A stretch of 64,000 nt of DNA from DAOUAG01 sp034432935 (lineage in GTDB: Bacteria > Chloroflexota > Dehalococcoidia > SM23-28-2 > RBG-16-64-32), in contig DAOUBD010000012.1 of assembly GCA_034432935.1 (NCBI GenBank), positions 1-64,000 on the forward strand, written 5' to 3'. The notes beneath the pieces are model-generated. The model did not search any database. It was not told the origin of the DNA and was given only the letters and a program-made list of their open reading frames with translations. How positions within the stretch are numbered: the first letter of the stretch is position 1; each line of letters opens with the position of its first letter. The translations under genes and the position numbers were made by a program. Shown in pieces: positions 24,614-33,398 of the stretch.

Positions 24614-25033
24614 CTACGGCGTAACGGGTACCGGCATCTGTACCGTGAGCCGAACTGCGGTTGTAGGGCCGTCCTCCGTAGAGAACGTCACGTCCGCGTC
24701 CACCAGCCGGCAGCCATTGGACTCTCTGACGCCTGTCACCACACCTTCGGCGGTAAGGGTGCGGTTGATGTAGTTCGACCCGCGCATCGCCACCTCCAGA
24801 CGTCGCAAGAAGGCATCGTTGCCGAACCAGTGGCAGGCCGCCCGGCCGGCAAACGCCTGGAGGAACATCGTGTTGAAGAAGATCGTCTCGGCTCCGTTCG
24901 CCCGGGCCGCCCGCTCGTCGTGGTGCACCGGGTAGTAGTCTCTCGTACCCGCCACGGCTTGGACAGCCCGCCTCAGGGTCAGGGGCAGGCTGATAGGAGG
25001 CAGCTTATCGCCCTCTTTCCACTCCTGGGTCAT
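24614..25033 (-). CDS. MaoC-like hydratase, catalytic half
   Basis: A 139-residue hot-dog protein. The dyad appears in G-T-R-D-Y-Y-P-V-H-H-D (about residues 31-41), so Asp and His are kept. The next segment reads F-F-N-T-M-F rather than the usual H-G. Overlaps the upstream partner (25030) by 4 nt and matches the C-terminal domain of the fused protein at 45329. Together they would hydrate an enoyl-CoA with a bulky acyl part. Confidence 0.85.
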   Translation of the reverse strand: MTQEWKEGDKLPPISLPLTLRRAVQAVAGTRDYYPVHHDERAARANGAETIFFNTMFLQAFAGRAACHWFGNDAFLRRLEVAMRGSNYINRTLTAEGVVTGVRESNGCRLVDADVTFSTEDGPTTAVRLTVQMPVPVTP

Positions 25034-25539
25034 GCTGCGCCTCCGCTCGTTGCTGGCCGGTAGATGAATAGCGTGAAGGTGTGGGTCCCTACCACTTGCC
25101 CGTACTGGTTGCGGAACGTGTCCTTGGTGGACACGAAGTGCCCTGTGCCCAGGCGGGTGGTTTTCTCCTCGCTTATGGAGCTGATCTGAGTGGTAACGGT
25201 CAGGGTGTCGCCGTACCTTAGCGGGAGGAAGTACTCCTGGACGGAGTTGACAGCGATGGTCGCGGTGCAGCCCTCGATCTGGAGTTTGCCCACAGGGTTC
25301 TCGCGTTGGACCTCAGGCCACACGGGCGCCATACCCCATGTGAAGAGCATGGCGGGCGGCGCGAACTTCCCCTGGAGCCACGTTGTCCGGGCGTAGGCGT
25401 CGTCGAAGTAGATGGGGTTCGGGTCCTCTACCATCTCGCACCAGAACCGCGCCATCGCTTCGTTGACGGCATATGGGGCCGGGCGGGGTTCTGTCTCTTG
25501 TCCAATCAGGGCCCGTTGCTCGGGAGTGATGACCGGCAT
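25030..25539 (-). CDS. MaoC N-terminal-like (FAS1-type) dehydratase subunit
   Basis: A 169-residue hot-dog protein whose dyad position reads V-E-D-P-N-P-I-Y-F-D, lacking the His, as in the structural half of heteromeric hydratases. It keeps K-F-A-P-P-A-M-L-F in place of the usual V-A-P. First of a two-gene unit with the catalytic half, 4-nt overlap, then the SDR at 25566 lies upstream on the same strand, so dehydrogenase and hydratase may share a transcript. Confidence 0.85.
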   Translation of the reverse strand: MPVITPEQRALIGQETEPRPAPYAVNEAMARFWCEMVEDPNPIYFDDAYARTTWLQGKFAPPAMLFTWGMAPVWPEVQRENPVGKLQIEGCTATIAVNSVQEYFLPLRYGDTLTVTTQISSISEEKTTRLGTGHFVSTKDTFRNQYGQVVGTHTFTLFIYRPATSGGAA

Positions 25540-25565
25540 CCTACCTCCTTTGCCCCAACCCTTGT

Positions 25566-26324
25566 CTACTGCGCCCCGGACATACTATCCCGCACTTCGG
25601 CGATAGTGGCTACTCGGCCCGTGTACGACGCTGGCTGACAGAGCACCCATGCCGCAGCTTTGGCCACCTCCTGCGGCGTCTCCCAACCCGAGAAGTCAGC
25701 GCCGGGGTTGAGGAACATGGCCCCTTCCGTGGCCACCGCCGTCTCGATGCGCAGCGCGTTGACGAAGATGCCGTAGTCCCGCAGTTCCAGGGACAATCCC
25801 CGGGTCAGCGTCTCCAGCGCAGCCTTGGACACAGAATAGGAGACCATCTCCGGCAACACCATCACGGCGGCGCCGGAGGAGATGTTCAACACCCGGCCGC
25901 TACGCTGCTTCAGCATTTGAGGCAGGAGGGCCTCGATACAGATGACGGGCCCCCGTAGGTTGACGTTGAGGACGAGGTCCCACCGTGACAGCGGTGTCCG
26001 GTAGAAGGGCGCCCGGTACATGTACGCTGCGTTATTGACCAGAATGTCCACTCGCCCGAAATGCCGTAGGGCCCCCTCGACCATGGCCTGGACCCCTTCC
26101 ACCGACGTGATGTCGGCCGCAACGGCCAGGGCCCGCCGGCCTGACGCCTGAACTTGCCGGGCCGTCTCGTCGATGGTGCCGGGTACGCGCGACGGGGTAG
26201 AGTCCGTGGACCGGGCCACCGCCACGATGTCGGCTCCCAACCTGGCCAGCTCCAGCGCGATGGCGCGCCCAATGCCGCGGCTGGCTCCCGTGATCACGGC
26301 TACCTGGCCCTGAAGTGGCGGCAT
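25566..26324 (-). CDS. Short-chain dehydrogenase/reductase, paralogue of the gene at 17801
   Basis: About 252 residues from ATG 26324: T-G-A-S-R-G-I-G near residue 12, N-N-A-A-Y-M near 95 (Ala for Gly of NNAG), catalytic Ser in N-I-S-S-G and Y-S-V-S-K near 162. It shares P-G-T-I-D-E-T-A and Y-T-G-R-V with the SDR at 17801. An upstream in-frame ATG at 26384 would add 20 residues; neither has a strong ribosome-binding site, so the start is uncertain. It is divergent from the double CoA-transferase at 26525. Confidence 0.85.
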   Translation of the reverse strand: MPPLQGQVAVITGASRGIGRAIALELARLGADIVAVARSTDSTPSRVPGTIDETARQVQASGRRALAVAADITSVEGVQAMVEGALRHFGRVDILVNNAAYMYRAPFYRTPLSRWDLVLNVNLRGPVICIEALLPQMLKQRSGRVLNISSGAAVMVLPEMVSYSVSKAALETLTRGLSLELRDYGIFVNALRIETAVATEGAMFLNPGADFSGWETPQEVAKAAAWVLCQPASYTGRVATIAEVRDSMSGAQ

Positions 26325-26447
26325 ATCATCCGCCTGCGTAGCATCGCCAAGCAGGCGGCCCTCTTTCCACAGCTTGCGCGTCATATCCGGCCGCCACAAA
26401 TGTCCCGTGTAACCGCTTCCTACGTCAAGCCGTCGGTGGTTGCGGCG

Positions 26448-26477
26448 TTGCCGTAGAATCCACTGTGCCGGCATAAT
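26448..26477 (+). promoter_or_regulatory. Candidate promoter of the second double CoA-transferase operon
   Basis: TTGCCG (26448-26453), 18 bp, CATAAT (26472-26477). Moderate match, 48 bp before the ATG at 26525, in a divergent intergenic region. Confidence 0.35.
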
Positions 26478-26524
26478 AATCAGGGCGCTGGCCAAGGGCC
26501 CGGGGGCAACAGAATCGATAGCGC

Positions 26525-28918
26525 ATGACCAGTGACCTCAGGAGCGAGGGTCTCAGAATCCTCTCGGGCCTTCGGGTGGTGGAGATATCCGCGGATGGCA
26601 GCGCGGCCATGGCGGCGAAGCACTTCGCCGATTGGGGCGCCTCGGTAATCGTTTTGGAGCCGCCGGAGGGCACGCCCTTGCGTCAAGCCCCGCCCTATTA
26701 TCCGACTAGCGATGGGGTCCGCAGTGCCACTTGGCAGTGGCTATCCCGGGGCAAGACCTCTATCCGTGTTGGTCAGGGGATGCCGTTTTCGCCAGATGCT
26801 GCCGTGCGCCTCTGCCAATCCGTAGACGTGGTCCTATTCGAGAGCGGGATAGCAGCCGAGGTTCTCGGAGGCAACATCGACTCCATCCGATCCGCACTGG
26901 AGGGCAGGACTACCAGCGTCATCATCTCGCCAGCCGGGCTTGACGGCCCATACGCGGGATATCGGGCCACTGATCTGGGCATCAACGCGCTGGGCGGTGT
27001 CATGAGCCTCCTGGGCGATCCCGGGCGGGAGCCTTTGCGGCCGGGGCCAGACCTGATGCCCCGGATCACGGGCGTCTTCGCCTTCGTCGCCGCCTTGATC
27101 GGGCTACGATACTGTCGCCAAGGGGGACCGCCGCAGTTCATCGAACTCTCGTCCCAGGCGGTCGCAGCCTCCGTCATCGTGCCTGCGTGGCTGGTCAAAA
27201 GCATGGCGGGGATCGAACACACGCGGCGAGGCAACACCTGGCCCATGGGGGTCTCCGAGTGCAAGGACGGCTGGATTGGCGTGCCGCCCCTGACCCCGAC
27301 TCATTGGGATATGCTGTGCCACCTCATGGGGATCGCCGATGTGCTGGAACACCCTCAGGGCCGCGATATCAACTGGCGTATGCAGCATGCGCGGGAGCTG
27401 CATGAGCGCGTCCGCCCCTGGCTCATGGCGCGCACCCGGAGGGAGGTTCAGCAAGAGGCTCAGACGTACCGGCTGCCGGCGGCTCCGGTCCAGACTATAG
27501 ACGAACGTCTCCAGTGCCCGCACCTGGCCGCCCGAGGCTTCTGGCGGGAGGCGGAGATAGACGGCAGGGTGGTGAAAGTCCCTCGTGTCACCTTCTCGGT
27601 GAAAGGCATCACGCCGATGGAGCGGGGCCCCCTCCGCGAGACGGGATACGTGGAAGTGGGGTCACCCCGGCGCGCTTCCGGCGCGGCGCCGGCCGGGCTT
27701 CCCTTCGCCGGACTGCGGGTCCTAGACCTAACATCCTTCTGGTCCGGCCCTTACGCCATGACCCTTCTCGCCGCGCTGGGCGCCGACGTGATCAAGATCG
27801 AATCGGCGCAACGGCCTGACCCATATCGGTACACCTGGGCCCCTTACGGGCGGGAGCGGTGGTTCGAGTTCGGCCCCCTGTGGGTCGATGCCAACTGCGG
27901 GAAACGGAACCTCGCCCTCGACCTCACCTCCGCCGAAGGCAAGTCAGTTTTTGAGCGCATGGTCACGCAAGCCGATATCGTCATCAGCAACTTCGCCAAT
28001 CGCGTGATGCCGAACCTTGGCCTGACCAACGATCGCCTGCTGGAGATCAACCCCAGGCTCATCGCGGTGACGATGCCGGGCTACGGGCCTGGCGGCCCCT
28101 GGGAGGATTACGTTGGTTATGCCGTCGCCTTCGAGCAGCTGGTGTGCTCGTCCATGGTGGGCTATGCGGACGGGCCGCCTTCCTACGCTGGCGGCTTCTG
28201 TGATCCCCTGGTAGGCATGCACGCCGTCGCCGCCATAGAGCTCGCTCTGCGCTACCGGGAGACGACTGGTCGAGGCACCGAAGTTGAGGTTCCCCAGTGT
28301 GAAATCCTGGACAGCATATACGCGCCCGAACACATTGCGGTGCAGCACGGCGCTCCTGCGCCCTCCCGGTGCGGCAACCGTCATCCATCCATGGCCCCGC
28401 ATAACGCCTACCAGGTGGCGGGCGACGACTGCTGGATCACCATCTCGGTGGCCAGCGACGCCGAGTTCGCCGCACTGGCCCGTGTCCTTGGGCGTCCAGA
28501 GATGGCCGCCGATAGCAGGTTCGCTACAGCGGCGGCTCGCAAAGATAACGAGGCGGCGTTGGACGCTATCATCGCTGAAGCCGTGCGAAATCGCGACCAG
28601 GCGGAGTTAGAGAGGGAGCTACAGGCGGCCGGGGTGGCCGGCTGCCGCGTCAATAAGGCCTTTGCCTTGATGGATGACCCAGGTTTGCGCCATTTCGGTT
28701 TCTTTCAGGAGATCGAGCGGCCAGTCACCGGGCGCCATCCCCAGAAGACCTGGCCCTTCCGGTTTCCCTCGATTGACGCCAGCCACAAACGGCCGGCCCC
28801 CCTCTTGGGTGAGCATAATGCGGAAGTCCTCAAAGAGCTTGCCGGCCTGACGGAACCAGAGATACGTGGTCTGGCGGAGAAACGGATTATCGGCGAATCG
28901 CCACTGGCGGCGGTGTGA
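26525..28918 (+). CDS. Fused double CaiB/BaiF CoA-transferase with a degenerate first domain
   Basis: A 797-residue tandem of two family III domains (starts near residues 15 and 397: L-S-G-L-R-V-V-E-I-S and F-A-G-L-R-V-L-D-L-T). In the first half the catalytic Asp position reads M-P-R-I-T-G (Pro for Asp) and the core is divergent. In the second half F-C-D-P-L-V-G keeps Asp. So one half probably supports structure or CoA binding and the other catalyses. It leads an operon with two acyl-CoA dehydrogenases, a thiolase-like protein, DUF35 and CoxG. Confidence 0.9.
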   Translation: MTSDLRSEGLRILSGLRVVEISADGSAAMAAKHFADWGASVIVLEPPEGTPLRQAPPYYPTSDGVRSATWQWLSRGKTSIRVGQGMPFSPDAAVRLCQSVDVVLFESGIAAEVLGGNIDSIRSALEGRTTSVIISPAGLDGPYAGYRATDLGINALGGVMSLLGDPGREPLRPGPDLMPRITGVFAFVAALIGLRYCRQGGPPQFIELSSQAVAASVIVPAWLVKSMAGIEHTRRGNTWPMGVSECKDGWIGVPPLTPTHWDMLCHLMGIADVLEHPQGRDINWRMQHARELHERVRPWLMARTRREVQQEAQTYRLPAAPVQTIDERLQCPHLAARGFWREAEIDGRVVKVPRVTFSVKGITPMERGPLRETGYVEVGSPRRASGAAPAGLPFAGLRVLDLTSFWSGPYAMTLLAALGADVIKIESAQRPDPYRYTWAPYGRERWFEFGPLWVDANCGKRNLALDLTSAEGKSVFERMVTQADIVISNFANRVMPNLGLTNDRLLEINPRLIAVTMPGYGPGGPWEDYVGYAVAFEQLVCSSMVGYADGPPSYAGGFCDPLVGMHAVAAIELALRYRETTGRGTEVEVPQCEILDSIYAPEHIAVQHGAPAPSRCGNRHPSMAPHNAYQVAGDDCWITISVASDAEFAALARVLGRPEMAADSRFATAAARKDNEAALDAIIAEAVRNRDQAELERELQAAGVAGCRVNKAFALMDDPGLRHFGFFQEIERPVTGRHPQKTWPFRFPSIDASHKRPAPLLGEHNAEVLKELAGLTEPEIRGLAEKRIIGESPLAAV

Positions 28919-28957
28919 AGGCAGGGCCTAGCGCCGGGCTCGGGAGGACTGTTGGAC

Positions 28958-30121
28958 ATGGACTTTGAGTATCCGCAGGAGGTGGCTGAGTTCCGGAGGG
29001 AGTTTGCCCGCTATCTGGACCGCATCGTCACGCCAGAACTGGTCGAAGAGATCGCCTCGGGCTCGGCAGAGTCGCCTGGGCCCCTGACGCGGGCCTTCTG
29101 GAAACGTCTGGCAGCGGACGGCTATTTCGGGATGGGCTGGCCCGTCGAGTATGGCGGCGGGGGCAAGTCCATCCTCTACTTGCATGCCTTCAACTACGAG
29201 ATGATGTACCGCCGCCTGCCCCTTCCCGTGGTCACCCTCAACACCGTCGCCCCCACTCTGATGCGCATCGGCAGCGAGGAGCAGAAAAAAGAGTACCTGC
29301 CCAAGATCCTGCGCGCTGAGATAGAGTTCGCCATCGGCTACACGGAGCCCGAAGCCGGCACAGACCTGGCATCCCTCAACACCCGCGCCGTCCGCGATGG
29401 TGACAACTACGTCATCAACGGACAGAAGATCTTCACTACCGGGGCGCATCAGGCGGACTATCTGTGGCTGGCTGTGCGCACAGACCCAAACGCGCCGAAA
29501 CACCGCGGGATTTCGCTGCTCATCGTGCCGTTGGGGCTCGAAGGCATTGAGGTGCGGCCCTTGCCCATCATGCACGGCGGCCGCACCAACGTTGTTTTCT
29601 TCGATAACGTTAGGGTGCCCGTAACTGCGCTCGTCGGCGAAGAGAACCGCGGCTGGTACTACATGACCACCCAGCTCGATTTCGAACGCATCGCCATCAG
29701 CCCTGTGGCCGCCATCGAGCGCCTCTTCGATTCCCTCTGTCACGGCTTCCAGTCGGGAGACATCGATGCTAATGATTGGGCGTTCAGCGCCATGGCCAAT
29801 ATGGCGGCAGACCTCTATGTCATGAAGGTGATGGACCTGAAGACGGCCGCCATCGTGGACAACGGGGAGATCCCAGTGTACGAGGCGTCTCTCCTCAAGG
29901 TCCTCACCAACGAGGGGAGGGTCAAGCTCTTGAACGATGCCCTCCAGATGCTGGGGCCGCGCGGCCTCGTCCGCCGCGGCTCTCCCGGCGCCTGGCTCGA
30001 CCTGGCCCGGGAGACCATCGAGCGGCAGCTCCGGGAGTCGCCCATTACCCTCTTCGGCGGGGGCAGCAACGATATCCAACGCGATCTGATGGCCATTCAC
30101 GGCCTAGGTCTGTCGAGGTGA
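28958..30121 (+). CDS. Acyl-CoA dehydrogenase, first subunit of a pair
   Basis: About 387 residues with the N-terminal, middle and C-terminal domains of FadE-type enzymes. FAD-binding Y-T-E-P-E-A-G-T-D-L-A near residue 130 and I-N-G-Q-K-I-F-T-T near 155 are present. The C-terminal Y-E-G-T position of medium-chain enzymes reads F-G-G-G, but an isovaleryl-CoA-dehydrogenase-type Glu is visible in L-D-F-E-R near 246. ATG 28958 is preferred to TTG 28952 for spacing from GGAGG. The next gene is a second dehydrogenase, as in actinobacterial heterotetramers. Confidence 0.9.
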   Translation: MDFEYPQEVAEFRREFARYLDRIVTPELVEEIASGSAESPGPLTRAFWKRLAADGYFGMGWPVEYGGGGKSILYLHAFNYEMMYRRLPLPVVTLNTVAPTLMRIGSEEQKKEYLPKILRAEIEFAIGYTEPEAGTDLASLNTRAVRDGDNYVINGQKIFTTGAHQADYLWLAVRTDPNAPKHRGISLLIVPLGLEGIEVRPLPIMHGGRTNVVFFDNVRVPVTALVGEENRGWYYMTTQLDFERIAISPVAAIERLFDSLCHGFQSGDIDANDWAFSAMANMAADLYVMKVMDLKTAAIVDNGEIPVYEASLLKVLTNEGRVKLLNDALQMLGPRGLVRRGSPGAWLDLARETIERQLRESPITLFGGGSNDIQRDLMAIHGLGLSR

Positions 30122-30126
30122 CTCCG

Positions 30127-31248
30127 ATGCGCTTCGCCGATTCCGAAACCCAGAAGCTCATCCGAAATAGCGCCCGCTCTTATCTCTCCGATAGGTTTCC
30201 CTGGGAACGGCTCTACGCCCTGGAGCGAGGCGACGCGCAGTTGACGAAAGAGGAGCTCCAGGAGATAGCCGCTATGGGCTGGATGGCGCTGGTGGTTCCC
30301 GAGGCAGAGGGCGGCGGCGGCGTCTCCCTTCTCGAAGCGGCGGTCGTCATCGATGAGTGCGGATACGCCGCGGCGCCCCTACCCCTCGCCGTCAGCAACG
30401 TGGCCGCGGACCTCATCTCCCGCGCCACCGTGGGCCCGGCTGCCTCCCAACATCTCGCTGCCCTCGCCCAAGGCCGAGCCCTGTACACCGTCGCCGAGTC
30501 CGTGCGTAGGCGTGGGCCCGGCTCCAAGCTCCAGGTGTCCGATGGCGTCCTATCGGGAACGGTGCCTCTCGTGCCCTTTGGGAGCCTGGCAGACTTCCTT
30601 CTGGCGCCCGTCAATATGGCTGGGGAGAGCGCCCTGGCCGTGGTGCCGCTTGCCGAAGCCCGGCGCGACCCCGTCCGCATGATTGACCGGGCGGCGTACT
30701 GCGATCTCCATCTGGATGGTATCTCGCTATCGGATTGCCTTCTTCTAGCCAAGGGGTGGGAAGCTGAACGTCTCCACGAACGATGCGACGCCCTGGTCAC
30801 CGCCTTTGGGCTGATCGAGTTAGGCGGCATGATGCAGCGGGTGCTGGAGATGACCACCGAATACATCTCGAACCGGGTCCAGTTCGGCCAGCCCATCGCC
30901 AAGTTTCAGGCCGCGCGTCATCGCGCTGCCGAGCTGCTGATGCAGACGGAGACAACTCGGTGGGCGTCCTACTACGCCCTATGGGAGTTTCAGAAGGACC
31001 CGGACAACACCAGGGGGATCTGGCTTGCCAAGCACTGGGCCATACGGGCCGCCGATAGGGTGTTCCACGTCAGCCACCTGCTGACCGGTGGCGTTGGTGT
31101 GGGCAGTGAGTACCCGCTGCACCTCTTCACCCAGGCCATCGCAGCCTACGCTGTGCGGGGCGGCACGGCGAGCGAGATGGTGGATCGGACAGTAGGACTC
31201 CTGGCCCTCCGCGGTGGGCCTGGTAGTGGCGAGAAGGTACGGCTGTGA
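30127..31248 (+). CDS. Acyl-CoA dehydrogenase, second subunit of a pair
   Basis: About 373 residues of the same fold but with a poorly conserved middle domain: the usual T-E-P-x-A-G-S-D FAD segment is hard to find. The C-terminus reads V-R-G-G-T-A-S-E-M in place of Y-E-G-T. N-R-V-Q-F-G-Q-P-I-A and Q-A-x-x-H are kept. It looks like the non-catalytic partner of the preceding gene. ATG 30127 has GAGGTG upstream; GTG 30118, overlapping the previous stop, is the alternative. Confidence 0.87.
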   Translation: MRFADSETQKLIRNSARSYLSDRFPWERLYALERGDAQLTKEELQEIAAMGWMALVVPEAEGGGGVSLLEAAVVIDECGYAAAPLPLAVSNVAADLISRATVGPAASQHLAALAQGRALYTVAESVRRRGPGSKLQVSDGVLSGTVPLVPFGSLADFLLAPVNMAGESALAVVPLAEARRDPVRMIDRAAYCDLHLDGISLSDCLLLAKGWEAERLHERCDALVTAFGLIELGGMMQRVLEMTTEYISNRVQFGQPIAKFQAARHRAAELLMQTETTRWASYYALWEFQKDPDNTRGIWLAKHWAIRAADRVFHVSHLLTGGVGVGSEYPLHLFTQAIAAYAVRGGTASEMVDRTVGLLALRGGPGSGEKVRL

Positions 31249-32408
31249 GCATCCGGAACAAGACCGCTATCGTTGGCATCGGCCAGACCGAGTTCTCGAA
31301 AGATTCGGGCCGCAGCACGCTGCGCATGGCTCTGGAGGTTATCCTGGAGGCTCTGGACGACGCTGGCCTCAAGCCCGAAGAGATCGATGGCATCGTCAAG
31401 ATGCGGGCCAACGACGACATCTTCGAGATCGACCTGGCCCGCAATCTGAACCTGCCTAACCTGCGCTTCTTCGCCGAGGTGCCACACGGAGGGGGCGCCG
31501 CCTGCGGGACCATCGCCGTCGCCGTTGCAGCTATCGTATCGGGCATGGCGGATGTCGTCGTTACCTTTCGCTCCCTGAACGAACGCTCCGAACGGCGCTT
31601 CGGCCAGTCGAGCGCCGGCGGCGGGTTGCCTCACTGGATGCAGTACAACATACCTCATGGCCTGGTTACTCCGGCCCAATGGATCGCCATCTTCGCTCAG
31701 AGGTATCTGTACGAATATGGTTACACCACCGAGGAGTTCGGGCGCGTATCGGTCCTGGCACGCAAACACGCCGCCACTAATCCCCACGCCATGATGTATG
31801 GCCGCCCCATCACCCTCGAGGATCACCAGGCCTCCCGCTGGATCGCCGAGCCCCTGCGCCTGCTGGACTGCACTCTGGACACCGACGGAGCCTGCGCCGC
31901 CGTCGTGGTATCGGCCGAGAAAGCCAAGGGCCTGAAAGGGAAGCCGGTGTTCATAGCCGCTGCGGCCCAGGGCACAGGCAGTCGCGCCGAGATGATGACC
32001 AGCTATCAGCGGGTCGACATAACGCGCCTGGAGGAGGCTGAGGCGACTGCGCGGGAGCTGTATCGTGTCGCAGAGCTTGGGCCAGGGGAGATCGATGTGG
32101 CTGAAATCTACGACCACTTTACGCCGATGGTGCTGATGGCCTTGGAGGCCTATGGCTTCGCTGCGCGGGGCCGCGCGCCTGACCTCTTTCGCGAGGGAAG
32201 GCTCGAGATGGACGGCGCCATGCCCCTGAATACCCATGGCGGACACCTTGGCGAAGGCTACTTGCACGGCTTCGGACACATCGTAGAGGCGGTGCGCCAG
32301 CTCCGCGGCACGGCCGCTAACCAGGTCTCCAAGGCCCGGACCTGTCTCGTCACGAGTGGCACGGGCGTTCCCACCAGCGGCCTCATTCTCTGCAAGGAGC
32401 CCTATTGA
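31245..32408 (+). CDS. SCP-x-type thiolase-like protein
   Basis: A 387-residue thiolase fold of the lipid-transfer-protein class. The nucleophile region reads G-G-G-A-A-C-G-T-I, with a Cys that may not be the thiolase nucleophile. The C-terminal half has D-V-A-E-I-Y-D-H-F, N-T-H-G-G and Y-L-H-G-F-G-H. It starts with GTG overlapping the dehydrogenase stop and overlaps the DUF35 gene. By analogy with the Ltp2/DUF35 aldolase of steroid side-chain catabolism, the pair may cleave a beta-hydroxyacyl-CoA. Confidence 0.86.
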   Translation: MSIRNKTAIVGIGQTEFSKDSGRSTLRMALEVILEALDDAGLKPEEIDGIVKMRANDDIFEIDLARNLNLPNLRFFAEVPHGGGAACGTIAVAVAAIVSGMADVVVTFRSLNERSERRFGQSSAGGGLPHWMQYNIPHGLVTPAQWIAIFAQRYLYEYGYTTEEFGRVSVLARKHAATNPHAMMYGRPITLEDHQASRWIAEPLRLLDCTLDTDGACAAVVVSAEKAKGLKGKPVFIAAAAQGTGSRAEMMTSYQRVDITRLEEAEATARELYRVAELGPGEIDVAEIYDHFTPMVLMALEAYGFAARGRAPDLFREGRLEMDGAMPLNTHGGHLGEGYLHGFGHIVEAVRQLRGTAANQVSKARTCLVTSGTGVPTSGLILCKEPY

Positions 32409-32824
32409 TGGCGGAAGTCCCCCGCCCGTTTCCGCAGCCCGACCGCGACACGGGGCCCTTCTGGGACGCCCAGAACCACCATCGCCTCGTCTTCCAGCGC
32501 TGTTCGGACTGCGGATTCGTCCGTTACGTCGTCGGCCCCCTCTGTCCCAACTGCCGGTCCTTCGCCTTCCAGTGGATCGAGTCCAGCGGCCGCGGGCGGA
32601 TCTACAGCCACACGACTGTCCACTATCAGGCGCACCCGGCGTTCCCCGTCCCGTACACGGTCCTGTTAGTGGAGATGGAGGAAGGGCCACGCGTCATCGC
32701 CCAACTAAGGAACCCGGAGGGGCGGCCCTTCGCCATCGGCACCCATGTGCGCGTGGAGTGGGAGGATCATCCCAATCAGTCGCTGCCCGTGTTCGTCATA
32801 GATGAGGAGCCAAAAGGGGGCTAA
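32408..32824 (+). CDS. DUF35 OB-fold protein with zinc ribbon
   Basis: A 138-residue protein with a zinc ribbon (Cys 32, 35, 46, 49) and an OB fold with G-R-G-R-I-Y-S-H and V-E-M-E-E-G-P-R. DUF35 domains hold acyl-CoA for a thiolase-fold partner. The ATG at 32408 overlaps the thiolase stop (TGATG), so production is tightly coupled, and the CoxG-like gene follows without a gap. Confidence 0.89.
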   Translation: MAEVPRPFPQPDRDTGPFWDAQNHHRLVFQRCSDCGFVRYVVGPLCPNCRSFAFQWIESSGRGRIYSHTTVHYQAHPAFPVPYTVLLVEMEEGPRVIAQLRNPEGRPFAIGTHVRVEWEDHPNQSLPVFVIDEEPKGG

Positions 32825-33397
32825 ATGGGCATAAATCTTAGAGAGAGCTTTCGTGTTAACGCCCCCGTTCAGAAGGTGTGGGAGTTCCTCATGGATCCGC
32901 ACCAGGTGGTGACCTGCATGCCTGGCGCGGCGCTGGATGAGGTCGTTGGCGATAATACCTTCCTGGGAAGCATAAGGGTGAAGGTGGGGCCCATCACGGC
33001 CACCTACAAGGGCCGCGCCCAGTTCGTAGAGGTCGATCCCCAGGGGTACACCATCCGCCTCACGGCCGAAGGCGCCGAAGCTGGCGGGGGCAACGCGCGG
33101 GGCACCATGTTCAGCCGTCTTCAGCCGTTGCCTGACGGCGGCACGGAGGTTGTCGCCGAGGCCAGCGCGGAGGTAACCGGCCGCATCATGCAGTTCGGGC
33201 GCGGCATGATCCAGGGCGTCTCCCAGCAGCTCTTCCAGCAGTTCGCGGCCAACGTCGTTGAAAGGCTGGAGACGCCCGCTGAGGTGGGCGCCGCGGCTGC
33301 GGCCCAAACGCCTATCAACGCCCTGGCCCTGATCCTGGGCTACGTTTGGTCCGTGCTAGTGCGGTTCTTCAGGCGTCTGTTTCGCCGCCGGGCCTAG
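32825..33397 (+). CDS. CoxG-like SRPBCC protein with C-terminal membrane anchor
   Basis: A 190-residue protein. The SRPBCC (START-like) lipid-binding domain covers about residues 1-145 (F-R-V-N-A-P-V-Q-K-V-W-E-F-L, D-P-H-Q-V-V-T-C-M-P-G-A, then G-G-T-E-V). A hydrophobic helix at about 165-180 and an Arg-rich end anchor it to the membrane. In carboxydotrophs CoxG recruits CO dehydrogenase to the membrane; here the neighbours are acyl-CoA enzymes, so it may tether one of them or carry a hydrophobic intermediate. Directly abuts the DUF35 gene and converges on a crotonase. Confidence 0.87.
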   Translation: MGINLRESFRVNAPVQKVWEFLMDPHQVVTCMPGAALDEVVGDNTFLGSIRVKVGPITATYKGRAQFVEVDPQGYTIRLTAEGAEAGGGNARGTMFSRLQPLPDGGTEVVAEASAEVTGRIMQFGRGMIQGVSQQLFQQFAANVVERLETPAEVGAAAAAQTPINALALILGYVWSVLVRFFRRLFRRRA

Positions 33398-33398
33398 T

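Noticed and set aside
28928..30100. 390-codon open frame antisense to an acyl-CoA dehydrogenase
   Set aside because: It is the mirror of a well-supported gene in GC-rich DNA, with no domain of its own.
29776..30126. Extended start of the second acyl-CoA dehydrogenase
   Set aside because: The frame is open upstream but the extra residues are not dehydrogenase-like and overlap the first dehydrogenase; ATG 30127 has a ribosome-binding site.
31146..32690. 514-codon open frame antisense to the thiolase and DUF35 genes
   Set aside because: It spans several real genes on the other strand and has low-complexity shadow composition.
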